From positions 124,001-188,000 of the forward strand of contig NZ_JAMXMY010000013.1 in the NCBI RefSeq assembly GCF_024055795.1: a stretch of 64,000 bases of DNA, written 5' to 3'. The position numbers were made by a program, and so were the translations under genes. How positions within the stretch are numbered: position 1 is the stretch's first letter; each line of letters opens with the position of its first letter. This DNA comes from Actinoallomurus purpureus. Lineage in GTDB: Bacteria; Actinomycetota; Actinomycetes; Streptosporangiales; Streptosporangiaceae. Below, one piece after another: positions 49,610 through 58,296 of this stretch. The notes under the pieces were generated by a model. It did not search any database and was not told the DNA's origin. It saw nothing but the letters and a program-made list of their open reading frames with translations.

Positions 49610-50521
49610 TCATGCGCCGAGATGGCGACGGAGCCACGCACCCATCTGCTGGATCGCCTGGTCCACCTCGGGTACGCGCCCCGCGCCCAGGACGAACGAA
49701 TGCTGTCCTTCGGGCATCGGGTGGACCTCGGAGGTGACCTTGAAGTCCGCGAGTCGGCGGCCGAGCTGGGCGCCGTCGTCGGCGAGGGTCTCGTACTCGC
49801 CGTAGTGGACGATCGTGGGCGGCAGGCCGGTCAGATCGGCGTTCACGAGGCTGATCTGGGGGTCGGCGAAGTCCACTGCGGGGTCCTGCAGCCATGCTCC
49901 TCGGAAGAGTTCGAGCGTGCCCCTGCTGAGCATCTTGTCCGTTTTCTCGTTCTCGTCCACCGACGCGTTTCGGAGGGTGAGGTCGGTCCACGGCGAGACG
50001 CTGACGATCGCACCCGGGGTCGCCTCGCCCTTCGCGAGTAGACGAAGCGGCAGCATCACCGCGAGGGTGCCGCCGATCGAGTGGCCCGTGCTGCCGATGT
50101 TCCGCGGCTCATAGCCCTGCGAGAGCAGCCACCGGTAGGCCGTCTCGGCGTCGTCGAGCTGCGCCGGGTAGGGATGCTCGGGCGCCAGGCGGAAGTCCAC
50201 GACGAGGGAGCGGGCGCCGGCCGCCTTCGCGATGTGGCCGGCGGTCTTACGGTCCGAGTGCATCGAGGCGGTGACCGACCCGCCGAAGTGGAAGTGGAGC
50301 AGCGCGCGGTCGGGATCGGCGCCCTCGGGGATGCACCAGATGCCGGGGACGCCGTTCGCGTCCACTTCGGCGTAGGTGACGCCTTCCGGCTCGGTCGACG
50401 CCCGATGGTTCGTCTCGACGATGTCGCGGATGATGGCCAGGTCGAGGCCCGGTGTCGACGACTTCGCGCTCACGCTTTCAAGGAACTGCGCGAACTGCTG
50501 TGCCTCTGGGCTTACTCCCAT
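49610..50521 (-). CDS. HSL-family alpha/beta hydrolase (esterase)
   Basis: 303 residues; AAGGAG before ATG 50521. Hormone-sensitive-lipase type: HFHFGGSVTAS (a form of the HGGG oxyanion motif with the first His kept), VVDFRLAPEHPYPAQLDDAE, nucleophile STGHSIGGTLAVML, DLTGLPPTIVHYGEYETLAD (Asp region) and MPEGQHSFVLG (His). Cytoplasmic esterase on short acyl or aryl esters. Divergent from the HxlR gene at 50646, which probably represses it; the promoter region with an inverted repeat lies between them. Confidence 0.88.
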   Translation of the reverse strand: MGVSPEAQQFAQFLESVSAKSSTPGLDLAIIRDIVETNHRASTEPEGVTYAEVDANGVPGIWCIPEGADPDRALLHFHFGGSVTASMHSDRKTAGHIAKAAGARSLVVDFRLAPEHPYPAQLDDAETAYRWLLSQGYEPRNIGSTGHSIGGTLAVMLPLRLLAKGEATPGAIVSVSPWTDLTLRNASVDENEKTDKMLSRGTLELFRGAWLQDPAVDFADPQISLVNADLTGLPPTIVHYGEYETLADDGAQLGRRLADFKVTSEVHPMPEGQHSFVLGAGRVPEVDQAIQQMGAWLRRHLGA

Positions 50522-50601
50522 GGTGACGCTCCTTCACAGGTCGGTGCCACGCCCACTGCTCGTGTGCAGCTAGGCCGATGTGCTGGTCACGACGCTAGTA
50601 G

Positions 50602-50638
50602 CTGAGTATATGAAAGTAAACTCAGAGTCCGTTAGAAT
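50602..50638 (+). promoter_or_regulatory. HxlR promoter with CTGAGT-N12-ACTCAG repeat
   Basis: CTGAGT (50602-50607) and ACTCAG (50620-50625) form an inverted repeat. TAGAAT (50633-50638) lies seven bases before ATG 50646, which implies a leaderless transcript. The repeat would sit at the -35 region and is a candidate autoregulatory site also controlling the divergent esterase. Confidence 0.55.
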
Positions 50639-50645
50639 CACTCTC

Positions 50646-51155
50646 ATGGATGCGTGGACCGAAGCTCTTCAGGACGCCGGCATGGACCCCCGCCTCGACC
50701 GGGACACGTCGAACTGCTCGATCGCGCGGACCCTTGAGATCGTGGGTGAGAAGTGGACGATCCTGATCCTCCGCGAGGTCTGGTACGGCTCGTCTCGCTT
50801 CAGCGACTTCGAACGCGTCCTCGGCTGTCCTCGCAACCTCCTCGCGGCGCGGCTTCGGATGCTCGTGGAGGAAGGGATCCTGACCACCGAGACCTACAAG
50901 GAGCCCGGCTCGCGGAGCCGACCGAAGTACGTGATCACCCCCAAGGGTATGGATCTGGTGCCGGCCGTGATGGGGCTCCTGCACTGGGGTGATCGTTACC
51001 GCGCCGACCCGGAGGGACCGGCCGTACTCGCGCGACACCGCGCGTGCGGCGCGCACGTCGACATCCAGATTCGCTGCGAACGAGGCCACCCTGTGCAGGC
51101 GGAAGACATCGAGAGCGTCCCCGGCCCAGCTTTTCGTATGAAGTCGGCCGAGTGA
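50646..51155 (+). CDS. HxlR-family transcriptional regulator (divergent from HSL esterase)
   Basis: 169 residues from ATG 50646. Family cysteine in RDTSNCSIARTLEIVGEKWT, HTH SSRFSDFERVLGCPRNLLAA, wing ETYKEPGSRSRPKYVITPKG. The C-terminal part has Cys residues in RACGAHVDIQIRCERGHPVQ, the same long form as the 42624-43091 regulator. Divergent from the esterase gene with an inverted repeat in the gap. The open frame extends upstream of the ATG, but the promoter lies there. Confidence 0.88.
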   Translation: MDAWTEALQDAGMDPRLDRDTSNCSIARTLEIVGEKWTILILREVWYGSSRFSDFERVLGCPRNLLAARLRMLVEEGILTTETYKEPGSRSRPKYVITPKGMDLVPAVMGLLHWGDRYRADPEGPAVLARHRACGAHVDIQIRCERGHPVQAEDIESVPGPAFRMKSAE

Positions 51156-51256
51156 GCTGAGCGCGGCTGCGCCAGGCGATCGGCGCGAACTCCTCTGTCA
51201 GACTTTCGGGGTGCGCTCACTCCGTCTGGCTCCGGGCCGCCTCCTCGGTTCGGGCC

Positions 51257-52102
51257 TCAGATCGCGACTGGGGCGTCGGCCGGAGCATCCCCCGCGGCAA
51301 GGCCGGCAGCCGGGCCATCGGCCTTGCGCTGCCGGGGCATCAGGAACGCCAGGGCCGCCGCCAGGGCGACCGCACCCGCCCCGACCCAGAGCGCCGGGAC
51401 CAGCCCGTCCACGAACAGAGAGGCGGACCCGTAGCCGCCCTGGGCGGAGAAGACCGCAGCCAGCGACGCGACGCCGATGGCGCCGCCGACCTCGCGGATC
51501 GCGTTGTTGGCGCCGGAGGCGATGCCCTGCTCCTCCGGGCGGACCGTGCTCATGACGAGGTTCGCGCTGGGGGCGAAGAACATCCCCATGCCGATTCCGC
51601 AGACGATCAGCGCAGGCAGCAGAGCGGTGTACGACACCTGCGGCTCGACGGCCAGCGCCCAGAGCCCCAGGCCCACCGCGTTCAGGGCCATGCCCACCGT
51701 GACGACCGGACCGCCGCCGATGCGGTCGGACAGTGCCCCGGCCAGCGGCCCGGCGATCATGGGCATGGCGGTCCAGGGCAGCATCCGCAGGCCGGCTTCC
51801 ATCGGTGAGTAGCCGCCGACGGTCTGCAGGTACTGGCTGAGCAGGAAGATCGCCCCGAACATCCCCAGGAACATCAGCAGGCTGGCGGCGTTGATGGCGC
51901 TGAAGGAGCGGTGGCGGAAGATACGCATCGGCAGCATCGGCAGCATCGGGTGCTCGGCGCGCAGCTCGTAGCGGACGAAGCCGACGAGCAGGACCGTACC
52001 AGCGAAGAAACCGCCCAGAACCGGGGTGCTGGTCCAGCCGTCGGCAACCACGGCCCAGACGGCGCTGCCGCGCCGAGCCGGTTGCTCGCGGTGCTGTTTC
52101 AT
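51257..52102 (-). pseudogene. 5'-truncated DHA2-type MFS transporter
   Basis: 281 codons. The visible part matches the C-terminal half of 14-helix drug:H+ antiporters, from DGWTSTPVLGGFFAGTVLL through RIFRHRSFSAINAASLLMFL, PLAGALSDRIGGGPVVTVGM and VRPEEQGIASGANNAIREVG to AFLMPRQRKADG. Full-length proteins have about 480-510 residues, so the N-terminal helices with the antiporter motifs A and C are gone. The first 20 residues (MKQHREQPARRGSAVWAVVA) are unlike the family and mark the break. The 14-bp inverted repeat at 52145-52197 lies at the truncation point. It might still be translated but would not transport. Confidence 0.75.
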
Positions 52103-52144
52103 GACGTTCCCCGGGCAGACGTACTCGGCGATTGATCAATGGAT

Positions 52145-52197
52145 GTGGATGCCGGTGCGCGACGGCGCGGCGTGCGATACCGGGCACCGGCATCCAC
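52145..52197. repeat. 14-bp perfect inverted repeat flanking 25 bases
   Basis: GTGGATGCCGGTGC (52145-52158) and GCACCGGCATCCAC (52184-52197). It lies between the truncated MFS gene and the SDR. It could be a terminator for the SDR, a transposon-end relic or a regulator site; no target-site duplication was seen. Confidence 0.7.
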
Positions 52198-52229
52198 GGG
52201 CTCGGTGCGGATTCCTGGGTGGCTGACCC

Positions 52230-52928
52230 TCAGGGGAGCTGTGGGTAGAGCACTGAGACGCCTGCGGCCAGCGCGGCCTGCGCCTGGCGGGCGGCGTTGT
52301 CCGCGAGGATCTCGTAGGCGCCGGCGGCGATGCCGTCGACGGCGATCCGGGCGATGTCGGCGGGCTCGGACTTGGCCGCGTCGACTGCCCGGGTCATGTC
52401 GGTGTCCATGTAGCCGACGTGCAGGCCGGCCACTCGGATGCCCTGGTCGGAGAGCTGCACGCGCAGGGCGTTGGTGAGCGACCACTCCGCTGACTTGGCG
52501 GCGCAGTAGGCGCCGATCTCCGGGAAGCTGACCCAGGACAGGCCGGACAGGACGTTCAGGATCGCCCCGCCGCCGTTGGCCGCGATCTGGGGCGCGAAGC
52601 TCCGGACCACCGAGAGGGTGCCGAAGTAGTGGGTGTCCATCTCCAGTCGGATGTCGTCCAGACCGGCTGCGAGCAGGTCGGCGCCGGTGGCTGACCCCGC
52701 GTTGTTGATCAGGACGGTCACATCGCCGGTGGCCTCGGCGGCGGCCGCGACGGAGGCGGGGTCGGTGATGTCGAGCGCGATCGGCTTGGCGCCGGAGAGG
52801 TCGACCTGGTCGGGGTTGCGGGCGCCGGCGTAGACGGTGGCGCCGCGGCTGAGCAGTTCAGCGGCGAGGGCCCGGCCGAAGCCCCGGTTGGCTCCGGTGA
52901 CAAGGGCGGTGCTGGTGGAGAGGTCCAT
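52230..52928 (-). CDS. Short-chain dehydrogenase/reductase
   Basis: 232 residues; AGGAACT before ATG 52928. Classical SDR: TGANRGFGRALAAELLSRGA (cofactor TGxxxGxG), LDITDPASVAAAAEAT, INNAGSATGADLL (NNAG), catalytic Ser in NVLSGLSWVSFPEIGAYCAA with YxxxK as YCAAK, and GLHVGYMDTDMTRAV. Reduction of carbonyl groups with NAD(P)H is expected. Palindrome copy 6 lies 220 bases upstream, placing it in the TetR regulon. The last residues (VSVLYPQLP) are typical of this branch. Confidence 0.9.
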   Translation of the reverse strand: MDLSTSTALVTGANRGFGRALAAELLSRGATVYAGARNPDQVDLSGAKPIALDITDPASVAAAAEATGDVTVLINNAGSATGADLLAAGLDDIRLEMDTHYFGTLSVVRSFAPQIAANGGGAILNVLSGLSWVSFPEIGAYCAAKSAEWSLTNALRVQLSDQGIRVAGLHVGYMDTDMTRAVDAAKSEPADIARIAVDGIAAGAYEILADNAARQAQAALAAGVSVLYPQLP

Positions 52929-53149
52929 GGAGAGTTCCTGGTGAAGTAGGCAAGGCGTGTTGATCGGATCGACCGCGCCGCCGGTGTTCCCGATCAGCCG
53001 CAGGGCGGTGGTCGGGCCGGTGTGGTGACCGTCGGGTGCGGGCCAGGCGGTGGGGCCGGGCCGGAAGGAAGATCAGGCTGCTGGTGGCGTGGCCTGTCCA
53101 TGAGAACTTGTCGGCCGAGTCGTCGTCAGTGAGGAGACGCGGTCATTAA

Positions 53150-53163
53150 ATTATAACCATAAT
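53150..53163. promoter_or_regulatory. TetR-type palindrome copy 6: ATTATAACCATAAT
   Basis: Degenerate centre, intact ATTAT/ATAAT arms, flanks CATTA and ACTAAGCGG as in copy 1. It lies in the 301-base gap between the SDR and MDR genes; the rest of this gap shows nothing recognisable. Confidence 0.6.
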
Positions 53164-53229
53164 ACTAAGCGGGTGTGCGAGGGCCTGCCGCGCGCATGGC
53201 GGGCCCTCGCGCAGTCCGGTGAAGCAGGC

Positions 53230-54246
53230 TCAGAGCTTGACGATCATCTTTCCGACGTTCTCGCCTCGCATCAACGCGAGGAAGGCGTCCAGGGTGTTGT
53301 CGAGGCCGTCCCTCACGGTTTCGCGGTAGTGGAGCTTGCCCTCGGCGAGCCAGCCGCCGACCTCTCGTACGAAGTCCGGCTGGAGGTCCAGCTCTTCGCT
53401 GAACATGAACGACAGGATGTCCGAACGCGTCACTGACAGGTTCCACAGGTTGCGCGGCCCCACGACCTTCTCGTCGTTGTACTGGGAGACCATCCCGCTC
53501 AGGACGATCCGTGCGTGCAGCCTGAGCGCGCCGATCGCCGCCTCCAGATGCTCGCCCCCGACATTGTCGAAGAAGACGTCGATGCCGTCCGGCGCCGCCT
53601 GTGCCAGCTGCTCGGCGACCGGCCCGTTCTTGTAGCTGAACGCCGCGTCGAAACCGTACTCCTCGACCAGCAGCTTGACCTTCTCGTCCGAGCCCGCGCT
53701 GCCGATTACCCGTCCGGCGCCCTTCAGCTTGGCGATCTGGCCGGCCTGGCTGCCGACGGCGCCGGCCGCGCCGGAGACGAAGACCGTGTCGCCCTCCTTG
53801 ATCTTCGCGAACCGCTCAAGCCCGATGTACGCGGTGAGGCCGGTGACGCCGAGCACGCCCAGGTAGGCGGTGAGCGGCGCCAGATTCGGGTCCACCTTCT
53901 GGGCGGTCACCGCGTCGATGACCGCGTAGTCGCGCCAGCCGAGGACGTGCAGCACGTGGTCGCCGGGCGCGAAGCCCTCGGCGTTGGACGCCAGGACGCG
54001 GCCGACCGCGGGGCCGTCCATCGGCGCGCCCACCTCGTACGGCTCGATGTAGGACTTCTTGTCGCTCATCCGGCCGCGCATGTAGGGGTCGACTGAGAGG
54101 TACTCGTTGGCGACCAGGAGCTGCCCCGGGCCGGGCGTGGGGATGTCCACCTCACGCAGCGAGAAGTCGGACGCCACCGGCCAGCCCTCTGGGCGGGCGT
54201 CCAGGTGCCATGCGCGTGCGGTGGTGGGCAGGGTCTGCTCGGACAT
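53230..54246 (-). CDS. NADP-dependent MDR oxidoreductase (2-alkenal/leukotriene B4 reductase type)
   Basis: 338 residues from ATG 54246 (AAGGGA upstream; a 30-codon upstream extension crosses the promoter). Family landmarks of YncB/CurA-type alkenal reductases: DFSLREVDIPTPGPGQLLVA, EYLSVDPYMRGRMSDKKSY, VSGAAGAVGSQAGQIAKLKG, YGFDAAFSYKNGPVAEQLAQ and DVFFDNVGGEHLEAAI. It reduces the double bond of alpha,beta-unsaturated aldehydes or ketones with NADPH. Perfect palindrome copy 7 lies about 95 bases upstream, so this is a strong candidate target of the TetR proteins. Confidence 0.92.
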   Translation of the reverse strand: MSEQTLPTTARAWHLDARPEGWPVASDFSLREVDIPTPGPGQLLVANEYLSVDPYMRGRMSDKKSYIEPYEVGAPMDGPAVGRVLASNAEGFAPGDHVLHVLGWRDYAVIDAVTAQKVDPNLAPLTAYLGVLGVTGLTAYIGLERFAKIKEGDTVFVSGAAGAVGSQAGQIAKLKGAGRVIGSAGSDEKVKLLVEEYGFDAAFSYKNGPVAEQLAQAAPDGIDVFFDNVGGEHLEAAIGALRLHARIVLSGMVSQYNDEKVVGPRNLWNLSVTRSDILSFMFSEELDLQPDFVREVGGWLAEGKLHYRETVRDGLDNTLDAFLALMRGENVGKMIVKL

Positions 54247-54339
54247 GTGGATCAAGTCCCTTCGGTGGGGGGGGGTGGTGCTCGGATGTGTCGTGGCAAG
54301 CCCGCCGTCCGCGCTCTGTCCGGCTCTCGGGCTCATTGA

Positions 54340-54353
54340 ATTACGATCGTAAT
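54340..54353. promoter_or_regulatory. TetR-type palindrome copy 7, perfect ATTACGATCGTAAT
   Basis: Identical to copy 5. Flanks CATTGA and CTTAAAC. It lies upstream of the alkenal reductase gene, within the probable promoter. Confidence 0.75.
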
Positions 54354-54414
54354 CTTAAACAGAGGGGACTGGCGGCAGCAAGGGGCCCCGCCCGCAGCGA
54401 GTCGGGGAGCTCCT

Positions 54415-54815
54415 CCATCGTCCGGTCGCCGGGCCGTGGAGAAGATCGGCCGGGACATCACGGAGATCTACGTCACGCACGGCCACGGCGACCACTGGCT
54501 CGGTGTTCCCTTCCTGCTCGAACGATTCCCCGACGCAGTGGTCCGTGCGACCGCCGGGACCAGGGCCCAGATGGCCGACCTGGCCACTCTGGAGTCTCGT
54601 GCGGCGTTCTGGGACGCGCTGTTCCCGGGGCAGATCCCGACGACCCCCGTGGACGTGCAGGTCGTCGGCAAAGAGGGGCTGAGCCTGGAGGGGAACGCGC
54701 TCATCCCGATCGAGGTCGGTCACAGCGACGGCGACGACACGACCGTGCTCTGGTCCCGAGCCTGAAGCCGGCCGTCGCCGGCTACGTCGTCTACAACGGA
54801 GTGCACCCGGCGCGG
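54415..54815 (+). pseudogene. Decayed MBL-fold hydrolase gene (fragment 1)
   Basis: EKIGRDITEIYVTHGHGDHW is the metal motif region of an MBL hydrolase; NALIPIEVGHSDGDDTTVL is the next block. At about 54750 the frame shifts, and the similarity continues as PSLKPAVAGYVVYNGVHP in the next frame. The start and the C-terminal half are missing. The flanking sequence continues into fragment 2 on the other strand. Confidence 0.7.
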
Positions 54816-54892
54816 CGGATTCGAACAATCGGATTTCGCCCGCGGTCCACGGGTCGGCGGGCGATTCCTTGCCGACCTCGAATCCGTGCACC

Positions 54893-55157
54893 TACCCGGC
54901 GACGTAGTAGACGCGCCAATCGGCCTCGTGCTCGACGTACTCCTGCACGCCTGTCCGGCCGTGTGGCCGGGCGGCGCCCACCCCGGGAAAGACCTCGTCG
55001 CCGTCGGCCACGAACCGGACTCGAGGGGCGAGGGCGTCCACGATCTGTTCGGTCGCCCCGTAGGTGGTGTGCCGTTTTCCCACTCGGTACGGGAGATCAG
55101 GTAGTCCGCGTGCCCGAAAGCCGGTGCGGCTTCCGCTACGACGCCTGGTACCGCCAT
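54893..55157 (-). pseudogene. Decayed MBL-fold hydrolase gene (fragment 2, opposite strand)
   Basis: On the minus strand FGHADYLISRTEWENGT (one frame) is followed in another frame by DALAPRVRFVADGDEVFPGV, and PPGHTAGQA appears in the first frame again, i.e. the central part of a second MBL hydrolase with two frame changes. It ends with DWRVYYVAG and a stop at 54893. The metal motif HxHxDH is not visible. The remaining bases up to 55415 show no gene. Confidence 0.6.
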
Positions 55158-55415
55158 ATGTCCTGGCCCTGGGGCCGGCGTATCGGGGGAAGCCGGCCCC
55201 AGGGCCGCATGGGGGCGACCTGGGGGCGAGGGATCGATCTGTACCCGTCATCGACCATCATGCCGACCGACCGTGATCGCCGGCACCGGCAGAAATACCT
55301 GCTCCCTACCCGAACAACCGAGGCTCGGGGGCGAAGCCGCCGCCCCGCACCCGCGCCATCGAAGTCGTCCACCACCGCAAGGTCACAAACCAGCGCCTGG
55401 CCGCCGTCGGCGCGT

Positions 55416-57752
55416 CTACGGTGTGTCCTCCTTCGATGCCTTCTGTGCGATCATCCAGATCGCGACCTGGGTGCGGGAGTTGACGCCGAGTTTGGTCATG
55501 ATGTGCTCGACGTGGGCCTTGGCGGTGCGCGGGGCGATGACGAGGGTGGCGGCGATCTGCTTGTTGCTCATCCCTTGGGCGGCCAGTTCAGCGACCTCCC
55601 GCTCTCGTGCGGTCAGTGGCGAGGACGCCGTCACGGCCGCCAGGATGTCCGGTCCGCCCTCTGTCCGGGCGCCGACTGCCTCGGCGATGGCCTGCTCCAC
55701 CGTCAACCGGCAGCCTTGCCGCAGTGCACGGGTAAAGGCCTGTCCTCCCAGGCTGTTCTTCAAAGCGTCGACGCATTGATGCTGACGGCGCGGGAGCAGT
55801 ACAAAGGGAGTGATCCCGGCGGAGCGGCCGACAGCCTCGGCGGCACCCAGCATCCGGGCCGCGTCTTCGCGGTGGCCCTGGCCGGCGAGGGCGAGGGCCA
55901 GGATCTCGATCGCCGACGTCATGTTCTGCCGGTCGTTGAGAGCATGGCCGACCAGCAAGCTCTCCCGCGCCGCATGGATGGCGCGTTCGTTGTCGCCGTG
56001 ATTCCACATGTGGAAGGCGAAGGATATGAGCGCCCAGGCGCGGCACCAGCTGTCTCCGGCGCGATGGGTCAGCGTGAGGGCGCGCTCGAACGGCTCCTTG
56101 GCCCGCGTCTCCTGGCCCAGGCAGCCGAGGACCGCTGCGAACACAGGCAGGGTGAGCACGACGCCGAATTCGTCGCCCACGGCGGTGTACTGTGCCACGG
56201 CCTTTTCCAGCAGAGTCGCCGCTTGTGCGTGGTCGTTCTGCCAGTGGGCACCGAACCCGCAGACCATGTGTATCTGGGCCATATAGGGCGGGTCGTCCAG
56301 CTGGTCGGCCAGTGCCCGGGCTTCGGCGATCAGCGGCCGGCCCGCCGCGAAGTCGCCGAGGAGGTACGCGAGCAAGGCGTCGGCGCATAGTGCTCGTCCG
56401 CGGGTCGTGGTGGGCGCGGGGTTCGCGTGCAGCATTCGGCCCAGCCAGTGGCGGCCCTCGTTGTAGAACGCGTTGGCCAGCCAGTGCGGCCGGTGCAGGT
56501 CGGTGGCCATGCGCAGCCCGATCTCGGCCTGGCCGGGTTCGGTCAAGCAGAAGTCCATGGCGGCGCGCAGGTGGGCGTGTGCCAGCCGGAGCCGGGTGAA
56601 CCAGGCCGCCTGCTCGGGCCCGTACCATTTCGCGGCCGCCTGCTCCGCCAGATGGGCATTCCAGTCGCGGTGCCGGTACAGAAGTGACCGCCGTTCGGGT
56701 TCGGTCAGGTGCATCTGGCCGAACTCGCGGATGGTCTCCAGCATGCGGTAGCGGGCCTGGCCGGCGTGTTCCTCACGCAGCAGCAGCGATTTGTCCAGCA
56801 GGGCGTCGATCAGGTCGACCACGTCTTCCTGCTCGATGCCGTCGCCGGCGCAGACGGCTTCCACGGCCTCCAGATCGACGTGTCCTGGGAAGATCGACAT
56901 ACGGCTCCACAGCGCCTGCTCGGCGGGTGAAAGCAGCTGGACGCTCCAGTCGATCAGGGCGTGCAACGTCCGATGTCGTGGCACGGCAGCTCCGTGTCCG
57001 CCGGTAAGCAGGCGGTAGCGCTGGCTGAGGTGCTCGGCGAGCCGGCCTACCGACAGGGTCCGTAGCTGCACCGCGGCCAGCTCGATCGCCAGCGGGATCC
57101 CGTCCAGGTGACGGCACAACCGGGCGACGTCGCGCTGATTGTCCTCATCCACACAGAAACCGGGCGTCACGGTGGTGGCGCGATCCACCAGCAGGGTGAC
57201 CGCGTCGAAGAGCTGCAGTGCCCTGGGGGTCAGCGCTTGATCGGGTTCGGGGACGGACAGCGGCGCGACACTCAACTGTTGTTCTCCGGCGATCCCGAGC
57301 GACTGTCGGCTGGTGGCCAGGATGCGCAGCGTGGGCACGGCGCGCAGGAGATGCCCGGCGAGCCCCGCACAGGCGTCCAGCAGGTGCTCGCAATTGTCCA
57401 GCACCAATAGCGTCCGCTTTGAAGCCAGGAAATCAGTCAGCGCCTGCAGCGGGGCGGCCTCGGAGTGGTCGTCGCGCAGGCCGATGGTCGCGGCCACGGT
57501 CTGCAGGACGAGCGCGGGGTCGGTGAGACTGGCCAGGTCCACCAGCCAGACCGCGTCATAGGCGCGGTACTGCTGGGCTGCCGCCCGCCGGGCCAGCCGG
57601 GTCTTACCGACACCACCCACCCCGGTCAAGGTCACCAATCGGGAGACGGACTGCAGCCGCCTGATCTCGGCCAGTTCCTGCCTGCGGCCCACGAAACTGG
57701 TTTGATCAGCCGGAAGATTGCCGGCCTGCCGCGCGAATGTGGGACCAGCCAC
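55416..57752 (-). CDS. LuxR-family regulator with NB-ARC-type ATPase (AfsR/LAL-like)
   Basis: 778 residues. Residues 15-51: DQTSFVGRRQELAEIRRLQS and Walker A GVGGVGKT (44-51); Walker B region RTLLVLDNCEHLLD; further STAND motifs (LDGIPLAIELAA, RHRTLHALIDWSVQLLSPAE). Residues 400-680 are TPR-like helical repeats. The C terminus is a LuxR HTH: TAREREVAELAAQGMSNKQI, AATLVIAPRTAKAHVEHIMT, KLGVNSRTQVAIWM. Such proteins are ATP-dependent activators triggered by ligand binding to the repeat domain. Its target is not evident; the aldo/keto reductase lies further upstream, separated by a decayed SnoaL-like piece. Confidence 0.9.
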   Translation of the reverse strand: MAGPTFARQAGNLPADQTSFVGRRQELAEIRRLQSVSRLVTLTGVGGVGKTRLARRAAAQQYRAYDAVWLVDLASLTDPALVLQTVAATIGLRDDHSEAAPLQALTDFLASKRTLLVLDNCEHLLDACAGLAGHLLRAVPTLRILATSRQSLGIAGEQQLSVAPLSVPEPDQALTPRALQLFDAVTLLVDRATTVTPGFCVDEDNQRDVARLCRHLDGIPLAIELAAVQLRTLSVGRLAEHLSQRYRLLTGGHGAAVPRHRTLHALIDWSVQLLSPAEQALWSRMSIFPGHVDLEAVEAVCAGDGIEQEDVVDLIDALLDKSLLLREEHAGQARYRMLETIREFGQMHLTEPERRSLLYRHRDWNAHLAEQAAAKWYGPEQAAWFTRLRLAHAHLRAAMDFCLTEPGQAEIGLRMATDLHRPHWLANAFYNEGRHWLGRMLHANPAPTTTRGRALCADALLAYLLGDFAAGRPLIAEARALADQLDDPPYMAQIHMVCGFGAHWQNDHAQAATLLEKAVAQYTAVGDEFGVVLTLPVFAAVLGCLGQETRAKEPFERALTLTHRAGDSWCRAWALISFAFHMWNHGDNERAIHAARESLLVGHALNDRQNMTSAIEILALALAGQGHREDAARMLGAAEAVGRSAGITPFVLLPRRQHQCVDALKNSLGGQAFTRALRQGCRLTVEQAIAEAVGARTEGGPDILAAVTASSPLTAREREVAELAAQGMSNKQIAATLVIAPRTAKAHVEHIMTKLGVNSRTQVAIWMIAQKASKEDTP

Positions 57753-58009
57753 GAGGTAACGCTAGGACAGGCAAAGTCGCTGGTCAACGGATGCGCCCCT
57801 GGACGTGACGCGAAGGCCCTGGCCAGCCTGCTGCTGAACACTGTCAACGGCATGCGGGCTCACGGCCCGTGTCGAGTCGGGGCCCGGCCGCCTCCTCAGG
57901 GTCCGCGACCAACCACTTCGGCGCCACGCTCAGCTGCGGGCCGGCCCTTCACGCCCGCCACGCCGGCGGGGATGTTCGGGCTGTGCTCGTGGTCCTCGGG
58001 GCTCACGTA

Positions 58010-58185
58010 CGTGTCGATGGCGGTCAGATCCTTGCGGACCGGGAGCCTCCTGGGGGATGTCCCGATGCTCGGCGGTCTTCCGGTCCCGGAAGTGGAAGAC
58101 GGCGAGCCCGGGGGGTGCCGGGGGTCGGGGCACCGCTGGAGTGCAGGAGTACCAGGGCGCCCTGGGAGATGACTCGCTTGGTTCG
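58010..58185 (-). pseudogene. SnoaL-like gene fragment (C-terminal part)
   Basis: The minus strand shows, in shifting frames, SQGALVLLHSSG, then LAVFHFRDRKTAEHRDIPQE, which resembles the end of SnoaL-like proteins (VVDIFRxEDGKIVEHWDVxQ). No complete frame exists. The surrounding 57753-58296 gap holds nothing else I recognise. The N-terminal counterpart at 18451-18597 is a separate relic of the same superfamily. Confidence 0.45.
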
Positions 58186-58296
58186 TAGATGATGGGGCTC
58201 TGGCCCGGTTGGGCCGACCGCCGGGTGGCTGCCGTCGGATTGTCGGGCTTCTGGGGCAGAGCCGTTCCCGGGGGCCAGGTCCTACGCCTTCGGGTG

